Part shown: one piece after another, positions 34,051 to 46,000 of the stretch
Position numbering within the stretch: position 1 is the first letter of the stretch
How the letters are laid out: every line of letters begins with the position of its first letter
DNA from: Leucaena leucocephala
Taxonomy: Eukaryota; Streptophyta; Magnoliopsida; Fabales; Fabaceae
DNA: 64,000 nucleotides
NCBI GenBank assembly: GCA_037074615.1
Contig: CM073515.1
Coordinates: 13,663,001 to 13,727,000 of the forward strand
Direction: 5' to 3'
Notes under the pieces: model-generated
What the model was told of the DNA's origin: nothing
Database searches by the model: none
What the model saw: only the letters and a program-made list of their open reading frames with translations
Made by a program: the position numbers and the translations under genes

Positions 34051-34709
34051 AAAATGGTTGTCTGAAGATATTAGAGGACAAGAAGGTGTTGGTTCTGTCT
34101 TATGAATATTCTCAGCAAGGCTATGTTTGTTGGAACTTCTTATCTGAGGACACTTTTTCTTCCAAAGAAGTTTCTCAACTTTACAACCTGTCTATCTATT
34201 TTTTTTTGGCATATGCACCCACCCAGAGTCCTAGGCCAGCCCCTTATTATAGGGAACTTCACAGGCCCAGAATACCTAGCTACTTTTGAAAGGCTAATGA
34301 GATGCCGTTGGACTTGTCCCCTTTATGGCATTGAATAGCTTATAAAAGTCCCCCAGTAAGCTAATGTTTGGATATTATTAAAACTTATTTTAGAAAATAA
34401 TGTCCAGCAAAAGTGATAGGAACTGACGTCCTTTACTAGTATATTCTAGGAAGAGGCGTTGCATTGCTAATTCAAGTGCTTGGAAGTTTCCTGTATGTAG
34501 GACAGAGTAGTTATTTTCAGCTAATATACTAGACTATAAATACCAACCATGCTCTTTGTCAATGACATGAATGATGTACTATATATCCAGCATAACTTTG
34601 TCTCTTCCTCTCTCTAGAATTTCATATTATGGTTCGAGAGTTTCTGCTCTCTCTCCCCTCTCTTTTCTTTTCCCTTTTCTCATTTCTACTTACTTTCCTG
34701 ATCCTAACA
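34051..34709 (+). mobile_element. Possible Copia-type solo LTR
   Basis: It ends ...tttcctgatcctaaca, has a TATA-like actataaataccaa near 34,531-34,545, and then a CT-rich stretch, which is a common layout in plant Copia LTRs. A TGTTGG start at 34,087 or TGTCTG near 34,060 is possible. I found no target duplication, so both identity and left end are uncertain. Small ORFs in it are not conserved. Confidence 0.35.
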
Positions 34710-34879
34710 AAAAAATAACCTTCTGATTGTGTTGGAAAACCTGAAGTTTGATAAGCAAAACACAATTTAACAAAAGCAGCAAAACAAACATTCAATAGAA
34801 ACTGGGTTTGGACCTCCAAATTGATATTCAAACACAGCTCTATGGATCCTCTAGACTTAAGCTAATATAGCAAGGTGAT

Positions 34880-35810
34880 AGATTATATTTTCAATCAAAC
34901 CCACCAACCATCCTCATTAGACAAATTATAACTTCTATGCAACAACCAGTTAGCCCAAATACTCTTGCACGTAGAGAATACAGATAATAAAGGGGAAGAC
35001 TATCATTATTTTTATCTCTGTTCACAATAATTAATGATTTGAAGGCAATGAGAAGAGAGTCCAAATCAACTAAACAACACAAAACAAGAAAATCTAACTA
35101 TATTCATCGACTATATCAGAAATAGAAACCATATTTTTAAAAAACTCGAGAAAAATTTGCAATCTCAGAGATCAACACCATGAATCCAAAGAAAAAAAGA
35201 TCCACAACTCTGACCATATGAAATAAAATAATCTTGCTATGTGTCCAATCATAGCATTGCTGGCCATTACCTAATGGCTACCAGAGATGGGACATTTGGA
35301 CTTACATTAAAATAAAATAAAGATTTGGCTTTAGATTTTCCATTTTTTGTCATGAAAGGATGAGAATGTTGAGATTCTGATGGGAAATTGTTGCTGCTTG
35401 GAGCATCAGATAGCAACTCCTATCAAATTGGGATATCTTCCTCATACAGTTTGGGTTTTTGTTAATCAGAAGAACTAAAACGCTCAACAACATCTTATGA
35501 AATACTACTCAATTATGGGCACTAATTCAGTAATAAACTAGCATAAGAACAACAGAGTCACCAAGTATATAATGAGTCCATGTTAAAGATTTGAAGAGGA
35601 AACAGAGTAAAATTATGTTTCCTTTATCATCTAAAATGCATAGTACATCAATCCATCTATAAAATGACTTTTTTACTAGATTATTTATCAGTTGACTAAC
35701 ATAGGCCAAGCAAGAAGGGATTTGAGTAACCTAAAACCATATTCTCATGTATTCTTAGTAGTACAAAAAGCAACAAACACAGGCAAAAGAAACAAACACA
35801 ACTTTGCACA
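34880..35810 (+). repeat. Segmental duplication, copy II
   Basis: Second copy of the 33,010-34,050 block. It contains 'ctaccagagatgggacattt' at about 35,279 against 33,475 in copy I. It has an extra stretch (about 35,320-35,420) absent from copy I. Confidence 0.7.
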
Positions 35811-37772
35811 AAATGGCCCCTTATATTTCACCACTTATATGTGAGAAAATATTTGCTATGAACAAGCAATTAAACACAAACTCCTCAGAATAAATCTATC
35901 ACTGTTATGACTTAGCAGAAGAATTCCATCACCACATACTCAAATCAAACAAAGCATTCTCCTATGCAAATTTCACGGACGAGTAATAGTTAACCAACTC
36001 ATTGAGCTAAATGAAAACATCAAATGACGCTGAAGTTTTGACTAGAAGACCAATTAACGACAAGGATTAGGGAAACATGACGATATTGCTATTGAGGGTG
36101 AATTTGTAGGACTCAAACAGAATTCATACTAAACCATCCCATTCTTGTATTGGATTTTCATCAATAAAAAATAAGAAAAAAAACTTGGGATGGACTAAAT
36201 TCATGATAGAATTTTCATTTTAAGAAAATGGATAACATAGTTCTTGAATAAAATTCGTCTATGGCACCACATGAACTGGATTAACCAAAAGGGGAGGGAG
36301 AGATATTTGCCCGTTTGATATGCTTTGACCATTAATCTCTCAGAAATTCCTTATGTGGGAAAGCCAGAAAGGGTAGGAGAGTTTGCTTGGGGGTCTATAG
36401 CAAAGAGGATTTTACTATATTTTTATTTTAGCAACTTTATCATATTTAAATTAAATTAAGAGAAAATATGAATGCCCACACAATAATATATTTGAAATTA
36501 ACCATTTCCAAACCTTTCAGGGCATCATATAAAATTAAAGCTGGGTTTTGACCTGAGATTTACAAAGATAAAAAAATCGTATGAATTGCACAAACCTTAT
36601 CTCTTCAAATATTTATCAACGATACCTGAAATTGCATGAGGTTAGAATCCCGAGTGCACATTGTTAGCAAGCTGAAAGATTTTGATTGAGACCCTCCTCT
36701 ATCGAGCTTAAACTCTCGGGGTTAATTGAGCTTAAATCCTGAGGGAAAAACCCTTATAGAGAATTATTCTTATTGTTCACAAAGCATGCACCAGAATCTT
36801 TTTACTTATGAAATTAAGAATATGCTTGTTTTCTCAATGTTACGTACTAATATATTTCTCATGAACTAAATAAGGTTGTAGATGATTTAGTAAAGAAGGG
36901 ACTCCAATATTTAGGGCTTTATGACATGACTCCTCAATATTTTAGGGTTTGAGAAGAAAATCAAAATACTACTATGGTATTATATATAAATTTATCTTAA
37001 CTCATTCTTATTTTTATATATTTAAAAATTTTAAGTTAAATCATTTAATATATTTTAGATTAAATTTTATTTTTTTAAATTTACCTTTATTTAAGAATAA
37101 AATGCACATATTTTAACCTAAATTAATTAATTTTCTATTACATTTAATAGGAATAAAATTGGAAGACACTCATCAATACCTCTTAAAATAGACTTATATA
37201 TAGGATTAAAGTGATAATTTTTTAGGATTTAACTCCCACACTATTTAGTTTTCTAATATACTTTTGTGCTTAGTCCCTCTTTTTCACCGAAAACAAAAGG
37301 AGATGAGCCAAGATAGACCTTTACTTACTCATCTAATTAATTATGTAGGCTCATTAATACATATAGTTTCTTATTGGGCTAGTACAAGTAGGGCATTCGG
37401 TCCAATGAATTAATTCAAACTCCTATTTCTTACAATATTCAATAAAGGGTTCAACTAGCAAAAGAGTGAGACATACGACTAATTAGAGTATATTTGATCT
37501 CTGGAGAGTACCACTTTATTGTGGTTCTAGTTACGGTACTTGGAGAGACATCTTAGCTTTTGAGTATCTAGATTTATGTCTGACAATAGTAGATAGCTCG
37601 CCCTACTCGAGATTAGTATCACTTAGGAAAAATGGAAACTTCGCTCTACCATTGAATCGTAGATAAACCCAACCCCTTTTTAAAAATTTTTGTGCAAAAA
37701 AAAAACCTACGATATATCAAGTGGTAGAGTACAATAAGATCAAACAAAGTTTTTCTTTTACCTAAAAAAATC
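35811..37772. other. Intergenic DNA
   Basis: No gene recognised. A short inverted pair, ctctacca...tggtagag, lies at about 37,654-37,729. The rest is AT-rich. Confidence 0.4.
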
Positions 37773-38096
37773 TATAATCAAGGTTGAGTGTATGTTGGAG
37801 TGATTAACAACTCATAACCTCAAAGAATTAATTTAATCTATAAAGTGTAAAAAGGTTCCATAAAATCAATAAACATTAATTCAGTTAATAAAACATATTT
37901 TACAAATACTTTTCCAATACAAAAGAAGACGAGTTATAATCAAGGTTGAGTGTATGTTGAAGTGATTAACAACTCATAACCTCAAAGAATTAATTTAATC
38001 TATAAAGTGTAAAAAGGTTCCATAAAATCAATAAACATTAATTCAGTTAATAAAACATATTTTGCAAATACTTTTCCAATACAAAAGAAGACGAGT
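37773..38096 (+). repeat. Perfectly phased 162-bp tandem duplication
   Basis: Units 37,773-37,934 and 37,935-38,096 begin tataatcaaggttgagtgta and differ by about two bases (ggagtg/gaagtg and tttac/tttgc), so the duplication is recent. Noncoding. Confidence 0.95.
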
Positions 38097-38209
38097 TTGA
38101 AACTAAATAACTATAATACTTTTTAAACGTACTACAGTTACAATAGCTCAAAATGAGGATTTAAATGTTATATAAAGATTTTGATCACATCATAAAGGCA
38201 TGATGGGAT

Positions 38210-39056
38210 TAATATGATATTTAGTCTTTATAGTTTGTTATTATTTTAATTTTGGTATATATAGTTTTACATTATAGGTTTTGTTTGCTCAAATATCTTT
38301 TTAACTAAAATGGTAATCTCTATAATTTAATAAAGATCTATATCACTTTACCTTTTGAGAAACTAAAACTTATAATTTGAAATTATAGAGAGAGAGAAAA
38401 ATCAAAATGAGCATAAATTACAAGTATCAAACACTATACTAACCCAATTTAATACATAAAATTATTTTTTTTAAATTATTTTAAATCTGTTTTGACCCAA
38501 TTTTTATTTTATCTTATATTAGGTTTTACATTCTATTGATTTATCTAAATAGAATAATTTTTTGTCGTTTAAGCACGAAACCTCAAGTTCAAATATGTGC
38601 AAATACCAAAACGCACTTAGAAAAGCTATTTGCAGTTGGATATGACACTTGTCAAATTTGAATAAACTAGATAGCTATACAAAATAAAAACTTTAATTTT
38701 CATAAACTTAATTTTATGAGTATTTATAGTCAATAGTTTACTACAATTTAGCAAACGAATTACAACTAAATGAGATTTATAGCATGTTTGATAGTATGTG
38801 TGGTATAGAAGTTAGAACCATTCAAAACTACATATGGTGAGACATAAATAAATTTATTCCACAACCTGTAGTGAAAGGCAATGTTGAATTTTTTTCATTT
38901 TTAAACTTTTGACCACGACACTCTAATAATAAAAAAAATAATTTTGAATTATTTCCTTATCTTCAATAATATTGAAATTTAATTACTTTTTCTACATTTC
39001 CCTATTTTATTCCAAAATCTATCTAAAATTAGGAAATATTTTCTTAATTATCTAAC
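38210..39056 (+). repeat. Long-unit AT-rich array, left part (before the retrotransposon)
   Basis: 'aacacta.actaacc.aatt.aatacataaaa' (about 38,430-38,460) matches 51,110-51,145. 'ctcaagttcaaatatgtgc' and the following 300 bases match 60,470-60,780. The end 'ttcttaattatctaac' is the junction word that continues at 49,800 beyond the retrotransposon. Confidence 0.7.
39052..39056. repeat. Target-site duplication CTAAC, left
   Basis: It directly precedes the 5' LTR. The identical CTAAC follows the 3' LTR at 49,800-49,804. Confidence 0.95.
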
Positions 39057-39123
39057 TGTTATGATCAGGAATTTAGTTAACATATATGTATATTCAGTGT
39101 AGAATATTTTGAATGAGAAGTGT

Positions 39124-39206
39124 TAGCTGAGTGGTTCACGTGGCGAAGGGGAAACCATCCGGCCAGGGTTCGAGTCGCAGCGAAAGCGGAGGTGAATTGT
39201 TTTTTT
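39124..39206 (+). promoter_or_regulatory. Pol III-like A box, B box and T-run inside the 5' LTR
   Basis: TAGCTGAGTGG (39,124-39,134) fits the tRNA A-box consensus. GGTTCGAGTCG (39,167-39,177) fits the B box. Seven Ts follow at 39,200-39,206, a usual Pol III stop. The old solo LTR has TAGCTGAGTGG at 27,862 and GATTCGAATCC at 27,905, the same 43-base spacing, also followed by a T-run. The origin may be a tRNA or SINE head captured by the LTR. Activity is not shown. Confidence 0.6.
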
Positions 39207-41228
39207 CTCAGACGCGTGAAATTACCATTTTGCCCCTCTGTCTATTTCCACCGAATCCTCTGCTCTTCTTCATCATTTTCTTCTTTCTTCCTGCGAGCCG
39301 CGAACAGAGACGGCAGGCTGCAGCGTGGGCAGGTGCGGGACGGCAGGAGCTCAGCGTGCGGCGTGGGAGAAGAGTACACGGCACGGAGAGTCTCGGTCAT
39401 CATCTTTATGAAGCTTTCCGCCCCGCTCTCCTTCTTTTTCTGTCGGCAATGACGCTGCTGTGAGAGGGAGAATGGAAGGCGCAGGAGTGTTGCAAGCTTA
39501 GTGAGCTGGGTGCTAGCGCCAGTGGTTACTTCTTCCGGTAAACCACCCTCGTGGTTGTTGTCGTCGCCGTGTTGCAGCTATTCGTCACCGTTCTTTGCTA
39601 CTGTAGCAAGTCTCTGCTACTGTAGCAAGTCTTCGAATTCAATTTCCAGGTTGCTCTTCGGTGGTCGGCTCTGTGGACGCTGTGAGTAAGCTTCTTAAAC
39701 CATAATCCATATTCAAATTCTTTCGTTTCTTTCCAGCTAGTTATCTTGAGCAGTTGAGCTCACTCCGTTCAGTTTGGACTCCGGTGTTCCCCTGTTTTGG
39801 GGTGTCATTGTTAGGACCGATGACTGTTCTCGTCGCTGTCATCTATTGTCACCGTAGCAACTTTATATCTTTGGCATTCTTCTCTGTCGCTGCTTTGCAG
39901 TGCTTCGCGGGGAGGGTGTGTGATCTCTGGGTTTAGGAAAGGAAGGAAGTATGGAAGAATGAAGGATGTTGGAGTTGCATAACCTCCATGGAATTTTAAC
40001 AGTGCGTGGTATGTTGTCGGAACTTTCTTCTTCTGTTGTTTGTGGACATTGCTGCTGTGTGTATGAGTATGTTAAGCCATTGTTCTGTTAAGACCGCTGT
40101 CCAAAGAAATGATTTATGTTACTGTTGGAAACGATTGTATATATGCATGTGTGCTGTCAATGGTTATGAACAATGAGCATTCCTGTCACTTTGTTTCTGT
40201 GGATTGTGCACTGTGTATGCTGCTGAGGTGTGTGCGTGGTTATGTTGACAAAGGAATGAGGTTACGGTTATGAGTTAGAAGAAAGAAGATAAAGGAAATA
40301 GAGTTGCTTTTGATAGGAATAAGATAATCTGGAAGTATGAAAACTGGAAATGTGTATGTTTCAACCCAGATTACTTTTGGAAGTAGCTATATTATGTGTG
40401 AAAGCTTGCTGTTTTGGGAAGAAATGGAGAAGGAGATAATGTGAAATATTTAGAATATTCAAGTATTAACAAGTATTTGTGTGACTTATGGTGATTGGGT
40501 TAAATCAAAAGCACTATGAGATAAAAGAGCTGAATGTCACTCTTGGATGGAATATGGAATTTAACAGTTTGGAAAAGAAATAAAGATAAGACTTTTAGTG
40601 AATGATTATGGCTGTTTGCAAAGATTGAAACTGTTCAAATTGTGGTTTTTGTCTGTTAGCTCATGGAATGCTTTATTTTCGGGATTTAGGGAAATGAAGG
40701 GAGATTGATATTCTAAAGCTTATAGCAAGAATAAATTATATTTAGAGAATTCCAGGTGAGTGAATAACGTTCCCTAAAATTTACATTTTTCAAATGCATT
40801 GTTATTTCAAATGATGAATTTCAAATATGGATTTCGGAAAGCAAGTTTTATGAAAGTATGGTTTAAATCGTTAGAAATGATTTTCTCTCGATTAATTTAC
40901 AAAAGATTACGATTATGCATGAAAATGGATAAAGAGGCTTTAGAAAAAGATTTGACAGTGAACTGATGTTATTCATGAAATATTTTTCTGTGAATTGCAT
41001 ATGTTTTTACAGTAACTTGATTTTGTATATTCATGCTGGGGTAACAGAAATTCAAAGTGACTTTATCAATGATTATGATATTTGAAACGATTGAGATTAT
41101 GTTATGTGAAAAGGACCCCACGCATGATAGAAACGTTTTAGGACGGAATACAGAACGCTGGTTGCTAACAGCAGTACTGTTAGTCCTTGGTGCACCTTGG
41201 TACTCGAGCTCGACAGATTGTGGCATAG

Positions 41229-41382
41229 CCACCAGAATTATTTCGTGGGATTCGTTCTCGCGACAGTTTGTGGCCTTGAGCCACCAGAATTATTTCGTGG
41301 GATTTATTCTCGCGACAGTTTGTGGCATAGCCACCAGAATTATTTCGTGGGATTCGTTCTCGCGACAGTTAGTGGCTTCGAG
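41229..41382 (+). repeat. 50-52-bp tandem repeat in the 5' LTR, three units
   Basis: Units at 41,229-41,280, 41,281-41,330 and 41,331-41,382, each starting ccaccagaattatttcgtgg and containing ttctcgcgacagtt. A fourth partial start (ccaccagaatgg) follows. It is mirrored at +7,854 in the 3' LTR. Older LTRs of the family have a different, degenerate version. Confidence 0.9.
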
Positions 41383-41948
41383 CCACCAGAATGGTTAGTT
41401 ACCCTCGTGGACTGTGTGTCCACGTCAGTTTTCGTTCTGTTGAAATCCTACAGAAAGATTATGGTTTTAGAAAGATTGTTTTGAATGAGCTATTTGAACA
41501 GATAATTCATACGGTTATTTCCCCTGAAATACAAATGTTTAAGAAAAGGGTTGCATTAGATTACGAAGCGTTTAGAAATACATTTTTAAGATGATTATGC
41601 ATTGTTTAGTTTCTGCATTCTTTAAATCATGTTTTTGGGACGTTATTCACGAGTAGATTTTTGGCTTCAGATAGTGCAGGTGACCCTATTTCTCCAGCTG
41701 AGCGGTAAAGAGCCTTGCTGTTGATCCGAAGTTTCATTTGATAAGAACTACTTTTGATGTAATTGCTTCTTAAGAACTTTAATTATTTTGGAAAGGAAAG
41801 TGCTCTGCATGAACCTTAGAAAATATTTGTATGATTTTGAAAAATGCTATGGAGGAATTTATGGTTTTACTTAAAAGGATAGGCTTTCAGAATATGATGT
41901 ATTCATATTCTGTGCCGGTCACGGTCCAAAAATAGGGACGTGACAGTT

Positions 41949-41961
41949 TGGTATCAGAGCC
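41949..41961 (+). promoter_or_regulatory. Primer-binding site, initiator tRNA-Met type
   Basis: TGGTATCAGAGCC, three bases after the LTR end, is complementary to the 3' end of plant initiator tRNA-Met. This is the usual primer for minus-strand synthesis in this group. Confidence 0.93.
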
Positions 41962-42149
41962 AAAGTTTTTCTATGGTTAAGCAGAGCAGAGATACTTCGG
42001 TGGGGTCTCAATTATCGTTATGAACCCGGGCATAACTATAGTTGTGGCATCTCTGAAGATCTCTAAAAGAAATTCAAAAGTGGTGTTTTCCTATGATTTC
42101 AGAAACGAACTTATAAACTGAATATTTTCTATGTTTTATGAATAGTTAA

Positions 42150-43037
42150 ATGCCGCCTAGACGAGTACAGTCTAGAGGGAGCTCTAGGGCTTCAGATCAA
42201 GGCTCTGCTCAGCGAAGTGATGTGCCTCTTCGAGGCCGAGGACAGGGTCGTAGGGGTGCTAGGGTTCGAGGAGGTCGACCCCTTAGACCTCTTCAGGAAA
42301 TTCTATCTGAGGCAGAACCATCTCATCCACAGTCTCCTGAGATCTCTACATCCTCTAGGCATGAGACTCAGGTAGAGACACCCCAGGCTATGGAGGAAGA
42401 ATCCATCGCAGTTAGGCTATCAGAGTTTATAAAGTTGGATCCTCCGAAGTTCTCAGGGTTTGATTCTCGAGAGGAACCCATTTAGTTTCTGGAAGGAATT
42501 GAGAAGAGATGCCGGGCTTTGAGATGCTTAGATGTGCAATACGTGGAGTTTGCCTTGTTTCGACTTGAGGGGATTGCGAATGCGTGGAGTAAGACGGTAC
42601 CAGGATTTCAGGGCGATAGAGTATCATTATTGTCATGGGCAGATTTTAAGGATCTTTTCCTGAAGCGTTTTCTTCCCCAGAGCAAGAAGGATGCTAGAGT
42701 TAAAGAATTTCTTATGTTGAAGTGTACTTCTGGGATGTCTGTGGCTGAGTATGACAGAAGATTTACAGAACTTTCATCGTATGCATCTACCTTGATTCCG
42801 TCGGAGAGGGATAGAATCGGCAGGTTTATTCACGGATTACCGATACATATTCATGATGCTGTGGCCCCGATGCTGAATCATTTTGCTTCTTATGCTGATG
42901 TGGTTGACTGTGCTTTGAGAATTGAGTTGAGGCACATTAAAGAAGAAGGGGTTTCTAAGAAGCAGAAGACTGGGAATGAAAGGTTCCAAGGATCATTTAA
43001 GGGTAACCGCCCTCAGGGCTAACCCTCGTCAGCTGAT
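42150..43037 (+). pseudogene. gag: gag, N-terminal and capsid part, broken by two in-frame stops
   Basis: Starts MPPRRVQSRGSSRASDQGS, an Arg-rich start usual for Tekay-type gag. The first open part runs to a TAG at 42,483-42,485. The same frame then continues with the capsid-like region (ALFRLEGIANAWSK, WADFKDLFLKRFLPQ, MSVAEYDRRFTELSSYA, FIHGLPIHIHDAV) to a TAA at 43,020-43,022. After that the frame runs into the zinc knuckle and pol. All three parts share one reading frame, so the original was probably one gag-pol ORF. Structural Gag is needed in many copies per particle, so this element likely depends on relatives. Neither stop lies in a recognised read-through context. Confidence 0.85.
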
Positions 43038-46000
43038 ATGCGGCCAGCGCCCAGATCTTATAGATCTTCTGGGGGCATTCCAGATTCGGGACCAAAGTTT
43101 GGAGGTACTAGACCTCAGTCTGGAGGAAGTCAGTCTAGTTATTCCAGGCCTACCTGTAATATGTGTGGGAAGCACCATTCAGGGGTTTGTCTGAAGTCCT
43201 TGGGGGTGTGTTATGGTTGTGGGCAGCCGGGTCACATGAAGAAAGAGTGTCCGTTTGCTCAATCAACCTCGAGTTATGGATCAGCTAGACCTTCTCCCCA
43301 CCCTTCTACTTTTGCAGCTCCGTCTGTGGGAGCAACTTCTGCCTCTATGGGTAGAGGTACATCAGGACGACCTCCAAAGAAGAGAGCACAACCTTCAGGC
43401 CAAGGTCAAGCTAGGGTTTACGCAATGACAAGGCAAGATGCTCGGGCTTCTAATGCTGTGGTCACAGGTATTATCTGTATATGTTTTCAAAAGGCTTATG
43501 CATTGTTTGACCCTGGTTCGACACACTCTTATATTTCAAAATATTTTGCTAAGATGATGGATAAGAATTCAGTTAGACTTGATTGTCCTTTCACTGTGGC
43601 TACCCCTGTTGGGGAATCTTTGTCAGTTTCACAAGTGTACAAATCTTGTGAAGTGTCTGTTGAGGGTAGAGAAAGTTTTGTCGATTTGATGATACTTGAT
43701 ATGATAGACTTTGATGTCATACTGGGCATGGATTGGTTAGCTTCATGCTATGCTTCGGTGGATTGTCACCTGAAAGTGGTAAAGTTTAACTTTCCGGGTG
43801 AAACTTCGTTTGTGTTGTTTGGAAACGAAGTAGATAAGCCAACAAACTTAATCTCTGCTTTAAAAGCCCAGCAAATGTTGGCAAAAGGTTGTCAGGGATT
43901 TTTGGCGGTAATCCAAGATGTTGATAGTCCTATTGTCAGCTTAGACCAAATTCCTATTGTTCAGGAATTTCCTGATGTTTTTCCGGAGGAATTGCCGGGA
44001 TTACCCCCAGATCGAGAGATAGAATTTAGTATTGACGTCATTCCTGGTACGCAGCCAATTTCTATTCCGCCCTATAGAATGGCGCCGTCTGAGTTAAGGG
44101 AATTAAAAAGTCAGTTGCAAGAATTGCTAGATAAGGGGTTCGTACGACCTAGTACTTCTCCTTGGGGTGCACCAGTGTTATTTGTCAAGAAGAAGGATGG
44201 ATCGATGAGATTGTGCATTGATTATCGACAGCTTAACAAGGTGACAGTAAAGAACAAGTACCCGTTGCCGCGCATCGATGATTTGTTTGATCAGTTGCAA
44301 GGAGCGCCGTACTTTTCAAAAGTAGACCTGCGATCAGGGTATCATCAGTTGAAGATTAAGAAGGAAGACATTCCAAAAACAGCATTTAGGACTCGTTATG
44401 GTCATTATGAATTTTTAGTAATGTCCTTTGGTTTGACAAATGCTCCTGCGGCATTCATGGATTTAATGAATCGAGTATTCAGAGAATTCCTGGATAAGTT
44501 TGTGATCGTGTTCATTGATGATATCCTGGTTTATTCCAAGAGTGAGGAAGAGCATGAACATCATTTGCGGATAGTGTTGCAGAGATTGAGAGAACATCAG
44601 CTCTATGCTAAACTTTCCAAGTGTGAGTTTTGGTTAACTGAGGTCACTTTCTTAGGGCATGTGGTGTCGAGAGATGGCATCCAAGTTGATCCTAGTAAGG
44701 TTGAGGCAGTTAAAAGCTGGCCACGACCTACTACGGTAATGGAGATTCGGAGTTTCTTAGGACTTGCAGGATATTATCGCCGTTTTGTTCAGGATTTTTC
44801 AAGAATAGCAGCTCCGATGACAAGGCTAACCCAAAAGAATGTGAAATTCGTGTGGGATGAGAAATGCGAGGCAAGTTTTCAAAAGTTAAAGGAATCTTTG
44901 ACCTCTGCTCCAGTGCTAAGTTTACCTTCCAGAGTTGGTGGGTATACTGTGTATTGTGATGCTTCTCGGATTGGGCTAGGCTGTGTGTTAATGCAAGATG
45001 GTCGAGTTATTGCCTATGCCTCTAGAAAGCTTAAGTTGCATGAGCAGAATTATCCAACTCATGATTTAGAGATGGCTGCGGTGGTGTTTGCTTTAAAGAT
45101 TTGGAGACATTATCTGTACGGAGAAACCTGTGAGATTTTCACGGATCACAAAAGCCTTAAGTACATCTTTGAGCAGAAGGATTTGAATCTCAGACAGAGA
45201 AGGTGGATGGAGTTGTTAAAGGATTATGATTGTACGATTTTGTATCATCCGGGAAAGGCGAATGTAGTAGCTGATGCTCTAAGTAGAAAGTCTATGGGCA
45301 GCTTAGCACACATAAAGATTGAAAGAAGACAGTTGGTTCAAGAGATTCATAAAGTGGAACAAGAGGGAGTCGTATTTGAAATTGCTGATAAGGGAGTACT
45401 TTTGGCTCATTTGCAAGCTCATTCCTCATTATGTGATCAGATTAAGGAAGCTCAGTATTCAGACCCGAAGTTATGCGAGTTGAGGGATTCAGTTAAAGAC
45501 AGAAGTAATTCGAAATTTAGGATTGATCAGGAAGGTGTTTTGAGGTTCGAGGGTAGAATTTGTGTGCCACAAGTTCAGGAGTTGAGAAGGCTAATTCTTG
45601 AAGAAGCTCATCATTCTGCCTATACTATCCACCCTGGTATAACTAAGATGTACCAAGATTTGAAACAGTTGTTTTGGTGGCATGGTATGAAGAATGATGT
45701 GGCGAATTTTGTTGCACATTGTTTAGTGTGCCAACAAGTTAAGGCGGAACATCAGAAGCCGGCAGGACCGTTACAACGGTTGGAAATACCTGAATGGAAG
45801 TGGGAAAACATAGCTATGGATTTTATCGTGGGATTGCCCCGTACTGCTAAAGGTTTTGATTCTATTTGGGTAATTGTTGATAGATTGACCAAGTCTGCTC
45901 ATTTTCTACCAGTAAAGACGACGTACAGTGCAGCTAGATACGCTGAGATTTACATTGAGGAGATCTTGCGGTTACACGGAGTCCCAGTATCTATTATTTC

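Larger units (their letters stand above)
39057..41945 (+). repeat. 5' LTR
   Basis: It starts TGTTATGATCAGGAATTTAG and ends ...ATAGGGACGTGACA. Layout: a tRNA-like Pol III module near the start (39,124-39,206), a GC- and CT-rich stretch (39,230-39,950) with two 'ctactgtagcaagtc' copies, a long T/A-rich middle, and a 50-52-bp tandem repeat (41,229-41,382). The several 60-113 residue ORFs in it are present in both LTRs simply because the LTRs are copies. They have no recognisable domains. Confidence 0.97.

Noticed and set aside
37640..37735. ggtagag words facing each other, reminiscent of tRNA A boxes
   Set aside because: No B box or cloverleaf; better explained as a short inverted repeat.
39120..39463. 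Two overlapping 110-residue ORFs in the 5' LTR, repeated at 46,974 and 46,985
   Set aside because: Their recurrence is due to LTR duplication, they overlap in different frames, and the old LTR does not keep them.
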